Source of the DNA: Candidatus Aalborgicola danicus
Lineage (GTDB): Bacteria > Pseudomonadota > Gammaproteobacteria > Burkholderiales > Burkholderiaceae_C
Assembly: GCA_016703945.1 (NCBI GenBank)
Contig: JADJBC010000045.1
Coordinates: forward strand, 221,567-285,566
Direction of reading: 5' to 3'
Length of the DNA: 64,000 nucleotides
Shown here: one piece after another, positions 44,202-52,892 of the stretch
Layout of the letters: every line of letters begins with the position of its first letter
Position numbering within the stretch: the stretch's first letter is position 1
Notes under the pieces: generated by a model
Told to the model about the DNA's origin: nothing
The model's input: only the letters and a program-made list of their open reading frames with translations
Databases searched by the model: none
Translations under genes and position numbers: made by a program

Positions 44202-44882
44202 ATGACACTCTCACTGTACGGATTCAACGCTAGCAACTACTACAACAAGAGCAAACTGGCGCTGCTGGAGGCAGGTGCTGATTTCACCGAGCACCAGGTT
44301 TTTCCCAGCGCAATCGATCGGTCGTCCAGCCCCTTGGGCAAGGCGCCCTACCTCGTCACACCGCACGGCCCGTTGTCCGAGAGTCAGGTGATTGTGGAAT
44401 ATGTGGCACAAACCCACCCGGCGGCCAAACTCTATCCATCTGACCCTTTTGAAGCCGCCAAAGTGCGCGAGCTATGCGCTTACCTTGACACCTATCTTGA
44501 GTTGGTGGCCCGGCGCCTGTATGCCGAGGCGCTCTTTGGCGGCAAGGTGAGCGATGGCCTCAAAGAAATGACCCGCAAGGAGTTGGTCAACAACGTGAAG
44601 GCCTTCAGGCAGTTAGCAAAATTCTCTCCCTTTGTCGCGGGAGACAACTTCTCTGCTGCCGATATCTCTGCCTACACCCACTTGCCAATGGTGCGCACAG
44701 TGGGCAAACGCATCTACGGTGAAGAGCTTTTTGGGGATTTTGACCTCAAAAACTACTTGGCGATGCTCACCGCCCGTCCAGCGTTTGCAAAAACGGCTGC
44801 AGACGCTGCGGCCGGCATCGCTGACTTCATGGCTTATGTGCAGGTAGCAAACCGACCGCCCTCCACGCCTGCTGCAGCCTAG
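44202..44882 (+). CDS. glutathione S-transferase family protein
   Basis: A 226-residue GST. The thioredoxin-like N-terminal domain (MTLSLYGFNASNYYNKSKLALLEAGADF) ends with the glutathione-binding P(L)SES motif (GPLSESQVIVEYVAQTHP). An all-helical C-terminal domain follows, with FVAGDNFSAADISAYTHLP, the usual N-capping-box segment. A catalytic residue near N10-S11 is suggested but not sure. It stands between a gene-free region and the histidyl-tRNA synthetase gene, so the partner or substrate is not indicated. Confidence 0.9.
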   Translation: MTLSLYGFNASNYYNKSKLALLEAGADFTEHQVFPSAIDRSSSPLGKAPYLVTPHGPLSESQVIVEYVAQTHPAAKLYPSDPFEAAKVRELCAYLDTYLELVARRLYAEALFGGKVSDGLKEMTRKELVNNVKAFRQLAKFSPFVAGDNFSAADISAYTHLPMVRTVGKRIYGEELFGDFDLKNYLAMLTARPAFAKTAADAAAGIADFMAYVQVANRPPSTPAAA

Positions 44883-45026
44883 CCACTATCCTCTGGCACT
44901 GATTGTCTTGCTGCGCGCTGACTCGGCCACTTCAGAGGATGCAAGGCACTGGGCTGCGACAATTGGCACTGACACCGCGCGGATTGCGCAAGCGTTCTCA
45001 GCCAACCCCTAACCTTTCCAACCACC

Positions 45027-46343
45027 ATGAGCAAGTTTGCCCCCATCAGTGGCTTCCCCGAATGGCTGCCCGAGCAGCGCCTGCTGGAACAGCAGTGCAT
45101 GGACACCATCCGCCGCCAGTACGAGCTGTACGGCTTTGCCAACATCGAAACCCGCAGCGTGGAGCCCACCCAGGTGCTCAGCGGCAATGGCGACGACAAG
45201 GAGATTTATGTACTGGCCCGAATGCACGAGGACGCCAACGCCGCCAAAGCGCCCCCTGAATTTGGCCTGCGCTTCGACCTGACCGTGCCCACCGCGCGCT
45301 ACGTGCAGCAGTTCAAAGGCCAACTGAGTTTCCCGTTCAAACGTTACCAGATGCAAAAGGTCTGGCGCGGCGAGCGCCCGCAAGAGGGCCGTTACCGCGA
45401 ATTCACGCAATGCGATATTGATGTGATTGGCGACGGCACGCTGCCCAGTTACTACGATGCCGAGGTCGTGCGCCTGATGGCCGTGGTCACCAGCCAGTTG
45501 CCCATTCCACCGGTCACGCTGCGCGTCAACAACCGCAAGCTGCTACAGGGCTTTTACGAGGGCCTGGGCATAACCGACACCAACGCCGTGTTGCGCGTCG
45601 TCGACAAGCTGGACAAGATCGGCGCACCCAAGGTCTCCGCGCTGCTGCAGACCGAGTTGGGCCTGAGCGAAGCGCAGGCGGCCCAGTGCCTGGCCATTGC
45701 CAGTATCAAGACCGCAGACACCTCGTTTGTGGACCGTGTGCGCGCCCTGGGCATCAGTTCCCCGCTGCTGGACGAAGGCCTCACTGAATTGACCGAAGTG
45801 TTGGATAACGCCGCCGACCTGAATGCCAGCCGTTTAGCTGCTGGCCTGCCACCGTCCGTGTCCGCAGACCTGGCCATTGCCCGTGGCCTGGCCTACTACA
45901 CCGGCATGGTGTGTGAGGGGCAGATGCAGGGCTTCGAATCATCCGGCTCGGTGTGCGGCGGTGGGCGTTATGACAACCTGGCCAGCGACGCCAAGGTCAA
46001 GCTGCCCGGCGTGGGCATGTCCATTGGCCTGACCCGCATTTTGGGATTGTTATTTGCCAAGGGTGTGCTTAAGCCCACACGCAAAACGCCGACCGACGTG
46101 CTGGTCGCGTTGAACGACGACGCCAGCCGACCGCAGGCTAATGCGCTGGCCAACCGCCTGCGCGGCCGCGGCATTGCCACCGACCTGTACCACGCCCCCA
46201 AGGCCTACGGCAAACAAATCGAGGCGGCGTCCAAACGCGGCATTCCGTATGTCTGGTTCATCGGCGACACCGGCCACCAGGTGAAAAACCTGTTGACCGG
46301 GGAGCAAGTTGCAGTGGACCCTGACAACTGGCTGCCGAACTGA
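45027..46343 (+). CDS. hisS: histidine--tRNA ligase, divergent type
   Basis: A 438-residue class II synthetase. Motif 2 lies in YQMQKVWRGERPQEGRYREFTQCD, and the histidine-specific loop is GLAYYTGMVCEG near residues 288-298. An anticodon-binding domain (TDVLVALNDDASRPQANALANRLRGRG) closes it. The N-terminus SGFPEWLPEQRLLEQQCMDTIRRQYELYGFANIETR differs from the usual betaproteobacterial HisRS, which is encoded near ispG, bamB and der; none of these is here. It may be a second, laterally gained HisRS or a paralogue. It is not a HisZ-type protein because the histidine-specific and tRNA-binding regions are present. Confidence 0.85.
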   Translation: MSKFAPISGFPEWLPEQRLLEQQCMDTIRRQYELYGFANIETRSVEPTQVLSGNGDDKEIYVLARMHEDANAAKAPPEFGLRFDLTVPTARYVQQFKGQLSFPFKRYQMQKVWRGERPQEGRYREFTQCDIDVIGDGTLPSYYDAEVVRLMAVVTSQLPIPPVTLRVNNRKLLQGFYEGLGITDTNAVLRVVDKLDKIGAPKVSALLQTELGLSEAQAAQCLAIASIKTADTSFVDRVRALGISSPLLDEGLTELTEVLDNAADLNASRLAAGLPPSVSADLAIARGLAYYTGMVCEGQMQGFESSGSVCGGGRYDNLASDAKVKLPGVGMSIGLTRILGLLFAKGVLKPTRKTPTDVLVALNDDASRPQANALANRLRGRGIATDLYHAPKAYGKQIEAASKRGIPYVWFIGDTGHQVKNLLTGEQVAVDPDNWLPN

Positions 46344-46366
46344 GCTGGCGTTTGATCGTCCGCCGC

Positions 46367-47317
46367 CTATTCAGCGGCGGTTCGTTCGATGCGCTGCCAG
46401 CGCTGCCAATACTCAAACCCAATGCGGTAGGTATTGACCTGCACGCCCACGGTGTCCTCAATTTGAACGCCATAACCGCCACCCATGACAAACACAGCCG
46501 GAATGCGACGCGCAAAGCACCAGTCAAATACCCGCCGGTCCCGGGTTAACAATCCATCGGTGGTTAGTTTTAAACGTCCCAGTCGGTCGCCCTCAAACGG
46601 ATCGGCACCGGCCAGGTAAATCACCAGGCCGGGCGAAAACTGGCTCTCCAGGGTGAGCAAGGCCTGCTCCAGCGCTTCCAGGTAAGGCCCATCCGTGCAG
46701 CCATCGGGCAAGGCAATGTCCAGTGTGCTGTCTTCTTTTCGAAAGGGGAAATTCTTCTCGCCGTGGATCGACAGCGTGAACACGCTGGGGTCTGAGCGGA
46801 AGATATGGGCCGTGCCATTGCCCTGGTGCACATCCAGGTCGATCACCGCCACCTGCAGCGGTGAGCGGCTGCCCGCCGGGCTGCGCCCCCATTCCGCCTG
46901 CATGACGCGGGCGGCAACCGCAATGTCGTTGTAAACACAAAAGCCACCGCCTTTGTCGGCGTAAGCATGGTGGGTGCCACCGGCCAAATTGGCGGCAAAC
47001 CCTTCGGCCATGGCCACCCGCGTGGCGGCCACGGTGGCCCCCACGGAGCGGCGCGCACGCTCGGCCATCGCTTCGCTCCACGGGAAGCCAATTTCGCGCA
47101 TCACGCTGGTGGGCACGCTGCCATCCGAGATGGCTGTTATGTAGGCAGGGGTATGGGCATAGGCCAGTTCACCGTCGCTGGCGCTGGGCGCCTCGACTAA
47201 TCGCACGCCAGGCAGCTGCGCCGACAAGGCATCACGCAGCATGCGGTACTTGGCCATGGGGAAACGGTGCCCCTGCGGCAGGGGCAACACAAAATGGTCA
47301 CTGTAAAAAGCTTGCAT
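46367..47317 (-). CDS. histone deacetylase-like amidohydrolase
   Basis: A 316-residue arginase/deacetylase-fold hydrolase. Zinc ligands are the Asp and His in VAVIDLDVHQGNGTA and the Asp in YLAGADPFEGDRLG; the paired active-site histidines are in AGGTHHAYADKGGGFCVYND. Bacterial members deacetylate acetylpolyamines, acetoin-related or other acyl amides; the substrate is unknown here. It is convergent with the histidyl-tRNA synthetase gene. A copy of the short repeat lies between it and the retropepsin-like gene. Confidence 0.92.
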   Translation of the reverse strand: MQAFYSDHFVLPLPQGHRFPMAKYRMLRDALSAQLPGVRLVEAPSASDGELAYAHTPAYITAISDGSVPTSVMREIGFPWSEAMAERARRSVGATVAATRVAMAEGFAANLAGGTHHAYADKGGGFCVYNDIAVAARVMQAEWGRSPAGSRSPLQVAVIDLDVHQGNGTAHIFRSDPSVFTLSIHGEKNFPFRKEDSTLDIALPDGCTDGPYLEALEQALLTLESQFSPGLVIYLAGADPFEGDRLGRLKLTTDGLLTRDRRVFDWCFARRIPAVFVMGGGYGVQIEDTVGVQVNTYRIGFEYWQRWQRIERTAAE

Positions 47318-47340
47318 CGCTACACAAATTTATAAAAAAA

Positions 47341-47391
47341 TGGCCTCCAGCCCTCGTAGAATATGCGCAAGTAGCTATCAAATTCGTAGCG
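47341..47391 (+). repeat. short intergenic repeat, copy 5
   Basis: Reads TGGCCTCCAGCCCTCGTAGA, then ATATGCGCAAGTAGCTATCA and AATTCGTAGCG, the most complete copy seen. It lies between the deacetylase start and the retropepsin-like gene's 3' end. Same family as 12186, 24526, 29571, 40073 and 60256. Confidence 0.8.
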
Positions 47392-47415
47392 CATCACGCC
47401 AACACCGGCCACGCA

Positions 47416-47973
47416 CTAACGAGGGCGCAAGACCATTTGGTCCTTGGTCACCATGACGTCGAACTTGGCCAAGAAACTCTGGCCCAGCAAGGCAGCATCC
47501 TCGTCACCTCCGACCAGACCAACGCCTACTCGCACGCCAGAAACCGTGATGGGTCCCAGCGTTACCGGCACGTCGTGCACGATGCGACCTTTCAGATCGC
47601 CATTGGCGGTTCTGAAAACGGTGGGAAGGCCTGCAGCCACACCGGCGTTGCGGGCAAACTTCTCGCTCACGGTCACCAGCGATGCACCGGTGTCCACCAT
47701 AAACATCACGGACTGGCCATTGACCGAGCCGAGAGCGTAAAAATGCCCGTCTCGCGCTTTGGGGATGACCAGATCACCCGACGCGGTGATGGAGACGGGT
47801 TTGGGCTTGAGGTAATAGTCCATGGCGATATACAGGGCGCCCATGATGAGCGTCCAGAAAGCAACAACGGCGAACGGACCCCACTTCAGACCTGCCCCTG
47901 CGCTTGCTTCGGCTGTGGCTGTGGCTGTGGCCCGATCGTTGGGCCGGGCGGCGGGTTGCGCTTTGTCCTGCAT
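47416..47973 (-). CDS. membrane-anchored retropepsin-like aspartic protease
   Basis: A 185-residue protein: an Ala/Thr-rich N-terminal tail, one membrane helix at about residues 31-53 (WGPFAVVAFWTLIMGALYIAM) and a single retropepsin-like domain with the catalytic D94 in FMVDTGASLV, the psi-loop and the GQSFLAKFDV sequence near the C-terminus. It matches the bacterial clan AA TIGR02281-type proteases that face the periplasm. ATG 47973 is the chosen start; the long upstream extension overlaps another gene's leader. Substrate unknown. Confidence 0.88.
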   Translation of the reverse strand: MQDKAQPAARPNDRATATATAEASAGAGLKWGPFAVVAFWTLIMGALYIAMDYYLKPKPVSITASGDLVIPKARDGHFYALGSVNGQSVMFMVDTGASLVTVSEKFARNAGVAAGLPTVFRTANGDLKGRIVHDVPVTLGPITVSGVRVGVGLVGGDEDAALLGQSFLAKFDVMVTKDQMVLRPR

Positions 47974-48149
47974 ACGTCGGTTTAACTTTGATGGCGTGTA
48001 TATCGGCGCAGTGTAGTGTGCTGCGTCGACGCAAGGGTGCCGCCCCTTGGTAGGCCTTCCATCGGTCTGCTCCCATTGATAATTGCGCTCCTGGTGTCTG
48101 GCAGGCAAATACACCCGGTTTGCTCCAACCCCTACCCCGGATACCCCCC

Positions 48150-50237
48150 ATGCGCCGTTGTCTTCTCTCCTTGCTGATCGCACAGTCGCTGTGGATAGCT
48201 CAGCCCATCAGTGCCCAGAACACAACCGCAGCGAGTGGAACACCTACTGCGACCATCGACAAACCCTTGGCCGAATTGCCCTACACACCGGGCCTGGATG
48301 TGTCAGCCCTCGATACCACGGCCAGCCCGTGTGACAACTTCTACCAATTCAGTTGTGGTGGCTGGATCAAGAACAACCCCATTCCCGAAGACCAGGCGCG
48401 CTGGAGTGTGTATGGCAAGTTGTACCAGGACAACCAGCGCTTTTTGTGGGGCATTCTGGACACGGTGTCCCGTAAAACATCCGGCAACAGCACCAACCAG
48501 CAGAAGATTGGCGACTACTTTGCCGCGTGTATGAACGCGGACGCCGTGGAGCAGTTGGGCGCCGCCCCACTCAAACCTCTGCTGGACGACCTGGATGCCA
48601 TGCACACCAAGGCGGATCTGCCCGCGACTTTGGCCCGAATGCACTTGGCAACGGCAGGCAATGGCATGTATTTTGGTTTTGGTTCGGAGCAGGACTTTTC
48701 CAACGCCTCCCAGGTCATCGCCTTTGCCACGGGTGGCGGCATCAGCCTGCCCGACCGCGACTACTACACCAAAACGGATACGGCGTCGATAGTGCTGCGT
48801 GCCAAGTATCAGGCCCATGTGGCCGCCATGTTTGTACTGGCGGGCGACACACCCCAGGCTGCACACAAGAATGCCGCGCTGGTGATGCGCACCGAATCCA
48901 CGTTGGCCAAAGCCAGCTTGTCCGTCGTGGACAAACGCGACCCCTACAAGCTGTTTAACAGTATGCCCGTGGCCGAACTGCAGGGACTGACGCCGGGTTT
49001 CGATTGGCACCGCTATTTGCAAGCGCTGGGCATGGGGCAGGTAGAGGTTGTCAACGTGACGGAGCCCGCGTTTTACCGTGCCCTGACGCGCCACTGGAAA
49101 GCCAGCAGCCTGATGGATATCAAGATCTATTTACGTTGGCATGTGTTGCACAGCCAGGCCAGCCTGCTGTCCAGTGCGTTTGTGAACGAGAACTTCCGCT
49201 TCTTCGCTCAAACCCTGCGCGGCACACCGCAGTTGCAGCCGCGCTGGAAACGCTGTGTGGCCCTGGTGGACGCGCAACTGGGCGAAGCCCTGGGGCAGGA
49301 GTTTGTTGACCGCGCTTTTGGCCCGGAGCTGAAACAACGCACGCTGCACATGACGGAGCAAATCGAGCAGGCCATGCACGACGAGGTGCAGCAACTGGAC
49401 TGGATGAGCCCTGCCACCAAACGCAAAGCGATCCAAAAACTCAAAGCCATCGTCAACAAGATAGGCTACCCCGACACCTGGCGCGACTACAGTGACGTGC
49501 AAATTTCCCGCGGCGACTTTTATGGCAACGTCAGCCGGGCCACACAGTTTGAGGCGCGCCGCCAGCTCAACAAAATTAGCAAACCACTGGACCGGGGCGA
49601 ATGGAGCATGACACCACCGACCGTCAACGCCTACTACAGCGCCCAGATGAATGACATCAACTTTCCAGCAGGCGTGTTGCAGCCACCCTTGTTTGACCCC
49701 AAGATGGACGATGCGCCGGGCTATGGCAACACCGGCGGCACCATCGGGCACGAGTTGATCCACGGCTTTGACGATGAAGGCCGCCAGTTTGACGCCCAGG
49801 GCAATTTGAAGGACTGGTGGACATCTGCTGACAGGAAACAATTCAGGCAGCGCGCCCAGTGCATCGTGGACCAGTACGCAAAATACGTCGTAGTGGACAA
49901 CATCAAGATCAACAGCCAGCTCACGCTGGGTGAGGACATGGCCGATCTGGGCGGCCTAGTGCTGGCGTGGATGGCCTGGAAGGTGCAGACCACCGCCGTC
50001 ACGCCCGAGAGCCGCGATGGGTTTACGCCCGAGCAGCGCTTTTTCATCGGTTTTGCGCAATGGGCCTGTGAGAACAACCGCCCCGAAGACCTGCGCGTTC
50101 AAGCCGCCACCGACCCCCACTCGCCCGGCAAGTACCGTGTGAACGGGGTGGTGGTCAATCTGCCGGAGTTTTCCAAGGCGTTTGCCTGCAAACCGGGTTC
50201 GGCCATGGTGGCGGCCAAGCCGTGCCGCATTTGGTAA
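48150..50237 (+). CDS. M13 family metallopeptidase, secreted
   Basis: A 695-residue neprilysin-like zinc peptidase with a signal peptide (MRRCLLSLLIAQSLWIAQPI, cut near SAQ). Zinc ligands are H534 and H538 with catalytic E535 in GHELIHGFDDEG, and E595 in GEDMADLGG. The start of the mature part, DTTASPCDNFYQFSCGGWIKNN, and the C-terminal CRIW are family hallmarks. ATG 48150 begins the signal peptide, so the TTG at 48120 is rejected. It should degrade peptides in the periplasm or outside the cell. Confidence 0.95.
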   Translation: MRRCLLSLLIAQSLWIAQPISAQNTTAASGTPTATIDKPLAELPYTPGLDVSALDTTASPCDNFYQFSCGGWIKNNPIPEDQARWSVYGKLYQDNQRFLWGILDTVSRKTSGNSTNQQKIGDYFAACMNADAVEQLGAAPLKPLLDDLDAMHTKADLPATLARMHLATAGNGMYFGFGSEQDFSNASQVIAFATGGGISLPDRDYYTKTDTASIVLRAKYQAHVAAMFVLAGDTPQAAHKNAALVMRTESTLAKASLSVVDKRDPYKLFNSMPVAELQGLTPGFDWHRYLQALGMGQVEVVNVTEPAFYRALTRHWKASSLMDIKIYLRWHVLHSQASLLSSAFVNENFRFFAQTLRGTPQLQPRWKRCVALVDAQLGEALGQEFVDRAFGPELKQRTLHMTEQIEQAMHDEVQQLDWMSPATKRKAIQKLKAIVNKIGYPDTWRDYSDVQISRGDFYGNVSRATQFEARRQLNKISKPLDRGEWSMTPPTVNAYYSAQMNDINFPAGVLQPPLFDPKMDDAPGYGNTGGTIGHELIHGFDDEGRQFDAQGNLKDWWTSADRKQFRQRAQCIVDQYAKYVVVDNIKINSQLTLGEDMADLGGLVLAWMAWKVQTTAVTPESRDGFTPEQRFFIGFAQWACENNRPEDLRVQAATDPHSPGKYRVNGVVVNLPEFSKAFACKPGSAMVAAKPCRIW

Positions 50238-50281
50238 CAGCGCTTTTTTTTGGGTCAGGGAGACAGGTTCGGTGGCCCGGC

Positions 50282-51310
50282 TTATCGGGTCGCCAGGCTT
50301 GCCGCCCGCAAGTAGCGCCCCTGGCCATAGACCTGCGCCTCAGCGCGGCAGGCTTGTACCAGTTTGATGGTGTGGTCATCGTCTGACGCCACCGCGGCAG
50401 CCGCCACATCCTCCCAACTACGCTCCGGTGTGATCAATTCCACAGACGAAGACGGAACAACACGTGCCGCCAGGTACGCCGCCACAAAGTTTTGGGCAAG
50501 AATGGCTTGCGCCTCTTCTGAACTCTCCAGCCACGGCAACAGGGTGCGCAGCGCCCGCAGGCCGGTGATGGTGTGCAGGATCGTGAAGTTGGGACTGGCG
50601 CAATAACACTCCACAGCCAGCCCCGCCAGTTCCCGTATGCGTGTTCCCAGGTCCGGCGCCAGCTGCAAAGCCCCGGCCAAGGCCTGGTACACCGCAGACT
50701 GGCAGGCTTGGTGCATACGGATCGAAATCAGGGGGCCTTCGGTGTGCCACGACGGTGCCTCTTGCACCAGCCGCGCGGACCAGGCCCCAAACCCCAGGGA
50801 CGGCACTGCCATAGTGGGCTTGGCCAGCGCTTGCCAACGCCAAGCCCAGTAGGCCAACGCCTCAGCCAGTTCACCCGCATGGCCGGACTCGACCGCATGG
50901 GCCGTGCGTATCACGCCATGTAACGCGGCGGCGGCAACACCGGGCATCAGGTCTGGCAGTGACTCGCGCAAGGTCGTATGCGCGCCGTCGCGCGCCACTG
51001 CATCGTGGAAATGGCGCCACAGGGCCGGGTAGGAATCCGATTGCCCACGCAGCGCCCGCCAGTCGCTGGGGGGTTCAGGGGCCATGGGCGTAACGCTGGG
51101 TGCGCCGGTGTCTTGAAAGCGTTTGGAATAGCTGGCGTAAAAGCCCACCATGCGCTGCGAACTGGCGCCCAGGCTGAACAAGGCGTGCAAGGCCATGGGC
51201 AGGTGGTTGGTCAACTGGTCGCGGTACTCGGGCGGCAGGTGCAGATTCGAGTCCAGCAGTGTCATAAGCGTTGTATTGGTGGGTGCTGTATCTGGGAGTT
51301 GTGGGGTCAT
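50282..51310 (-). CDS. questin oxidase-like protein
   Basis: A 342-residue protein starting at 51310 (MTPQLPDTAPTNTTLMTLLD). It resembles the questin oxidase/AflY family (HLPMALHALFSLGASSQRMVGFYASYSKRF; SNLHLPPEYRDQLTNHLPMA), whose fungal members are Baeyer-Villiger-type oxidases. The protein is Ala/Leu-rich and all-helical, with His-containing segments (LHTITGLRALR). It is divergent from soxR; the promoter between them has a 19-base spacer with an internal dyad, as in SoxR-activated promoters. This makes it the likely SoxR target. The longer frame upstream of 51310 crosses soxR and is not real. Confidence 0.8.
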   Translation of the reverse strand: MTPQLPDTAPTNTTLMTLLDSNLHLPPEYRDQLTNHLPMALHALFSLGASSQRMVGFYASYSKRFQDTGAPSVTPMAPEPPSDWRALRGQSDSYPALWRHFHDAVARDGAHTTLRESLPDLMPGVAAAALHGVIRTAHAVESGHAGELAEALAYWAWRWQALAKPTMAVPSLGFGAWSARLVQEAPSWHTEGPLISIRMHQACQSAVYQALAGALQLAPDLGTRIRELAGLAVECYCASPNFTILHTITGLRALRTLLPWLESSEEAQAILAQNFVAAYLAARVVPSSSVELITPERSWEDVAAAAVASDDDHTIKLVQACRAEAQVYGQGRYLRAASLATR

Positions 51311-51347
51311 GGTTCTTCTCGGTGAAATGGGCAAGTGACTTATCATG

Positions 51348-51372
51348 CAAGTTAAAGTTAACTTGATGTCAA
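51348..51372 (-). promoter_or_regulatory. SoxR-type operator in a 19-base promoter spacer
   Basis: The dyad CAAGTTAA-AG-TTAACTTG occupies 51348-51365. On the minus strand it lies between a -35 box TTGACA (51367-51372) and a -10 box CATGAT (51342-51347). The spacing is 19 bases, as is usual for MerR/SoxR-controlled promoters. CAAGTTAACTT within it matches the core of the known SoxR box. It would control the questin-oxidase-like gene and probably soxR itself. Confidence 0.65.
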
Positions 51373-51391
51373 GCCCTTTCAGCCCATACCT

Positions 51392-51871
51392 ATGCAGAAC
51401 CAAACAACACCCCCGACGGCCACAGGCTGGATACTGATCGGTGAACTGGCACGCCGCAGCGGCGTGGCCGCAAGTGCGCTGCGCTTTTATGAGGTCCAGG
51501 GTTTGTTGACCAGCCAACGCAACCCCGCAGGGCGCCGACAGTACGCCCGTGGTGACCTGCGCCGGGTGGCCTTTATCCGCGCCGCCCAGGCGGTGGGCTT
51601 GAGCCTGGACCAGATTCGCGCTGCCTTGTCCAGCTTGCCCGATGGACGCACTCCCAACCAAAAAGACTGGATTCGCCTCTCCAGCGCGTGGCGGCCTCTG
51701 CTGGACCAACGCATTGCCGACCTGACCCGCCTGCGCGACCAACTGTCGTCCTGCATCGGGTGCGGCTGCCTGTCGCTGAGCACCTGTGCGTTGTACAACC
51801 CCGGTGATGTGGCTGCAACACGTGGCAACGGCGCCCGTTACCTGCTGGGTGACCGGCGGCCCAAGGCGTAA
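51392..51871 (+). CDS. soxR: redox-sensitive MerR-type regulator SoxR
   Basis: A 159-residue SoxR. The MerR winged helix-turn-helix spans about residues 14-85 (IGELARRSGVAASALRFYEVQGLL). The 2Fe-2S cysteines are C121, C124, C126 and C132 (CIGCGCLSLSTC), the SoxR signature. Oxidation of the cluster by redox-cycling compounds or superoxide activates it. It is divergent from the questin-oxidase-like gene with an 18-base dyad between. No soxS is nearby, as is usual outside enterics, so it should act on its targets directly. Confidence 0.94.
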   Translation: MQNQTTPPTATGWILIGELARRSGVAASALRFYEVQGLLTSQRNPAGRRQYARGDLRRVAFIRAAQAVGLSLDQIRAALSSLPDGRTPNQKDWIRLSSAWRPLLDQRIADLTRLRDQLSSCIGCGCLSLSTCALYNPGDVAATRGNGARYLLGDRRPKA

Positions 51872-51902
51872 CACTGCCGCAAACTCTGGCAACATCAAGG
51901 CC

Positions 51903-52847
51903 ATGGACCACCTTCGCTGCCTCCGCGTATTTACCCAGGTCATTGCCGATGGCAGTTTTGCCAAGGCAGCACGCACGCTGGATCTGGCCCCAGCGGTGGT
52001 GACACGTTCCATTGCCGACCTGGAAGAACACCTAGGCGCACGCCTGGTCAACCGCAGCACCCGCAGCCTGGCCTTGACCGACATTGGCGAGGCCTATTTG
52101 GAGTCTGCACAACGTGTGTTGGCCGAGCTGGACGATGCAGATGCGTTGGCCGGTGCGTCGACAGCCGAGCCCAGCGGGGTGTTGCGGGTCTTGTGCCCAC
52201 CCGCGTTTGCCATTCACCAACTTGCCCACCACCTGCCACGCTTTCGCAAGCTGTACCCGCGCATCGTGTTTGAGATCGCGACACCCGGTCCGGTTGATGC
52301 GGCCGACGACAGTTTTGATGTGTCAATCCTGTCTATCGGCCAGCAGCCTTTGCAGGGTGAATTTGTTGCACGCAGGTTGGCGACTTCGACCTTCATCCTG
52401 TGTGCGGCCTCTGGCTATTTGGACCAACACGGCCACCCGCAAATACCGGATGGGCTGCAACAGCACACCAGCCTGGTGCCGGATGTATCAGCCGTGCGGC
52501 GCAACCTGACGCTGTACCGGCAAACACCCGACACAGCAGAGGGCGCGACCAACACCGTGACATTGGCCATGCCAACCCCGACCCTGTCGTCCAACCACAT
52601 CGACCTGCTGTATGCCGCGGCCCTGGCCGGTATGGGCATTGCCGGGCTGCCCAGTTTTATTGCGCAACAGGCCCTACGGGACGGGCGTTTGCAACGTGTA
52701 TTGCCCGCTTGGCGCGGCGCCAGCTTGACGCTGTATGCAGCCATGCCGACCCGCAAACATGTGCCGGCGCGTACCCGCGTGTTCCTCGATTTTTTGATGG
52801 AGAGCTTCGGCGATGGCGACACCGACCCTTGGCTTGCCCTGGATTAG
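51903..52847 (+). CDS. LysR-family regulator
   Basis: A 314-residue LysR-type regulator (MDHLRCLRVFTQVIADGSFAKAARTLDLAPAVVTRSIADLEEHLG). ATG 51903 is the family start; the open frame upstream runs into soxR. DNA-binding helix-turn-helix at about residues 18-40 (SFAKAARTLDLAPAVVTRSIADLE), followed by LVNRSTRSLALTDIGEAYLE and an effector domain. It lies 31 bases after soxR on the same strand. No divergent target gene is present, so its regulon is unknown. Confidence 0.9.
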   Translation: MDHLRCLRVFTQVIADGSFAKAARTLDLAPAVVTRSIADLEEHLGARLVNRSTRSLALTDIGEAYLESAQRVLAELDDADALAGASTAEPSGVLRVLCPPAFAIHQLAHHLPRFRKLYPRIVFEIATPGPVDAADDSFDVSILSIGQQPLQGEFVARRLATSTFILCAASGYLDQHGHPQIPDGLQQHTSLVPDVSAVRRNLTLYRQTPDTAEGATNTVTLAMPTPTLSSNHIDLLYAAALAGMGIAGLPSFIAQQALRDGRLQRVLPAWRGASLTLYAAMPTRKHVPARTRVFLDFLMESFGDGDTDPWLALD

Positions 52848-52892
52848 CTGGCCCCTACGCTTGTTGCTGCGCGTACAGCCGCCCGGCGACGA

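Noticed and set aside
48120..48149. An upstream TTG start for the M13 peptidase
   Set aside because: It would put ten polar residues before the signal peptide; ATG 48150 starts the signal peptide directly.
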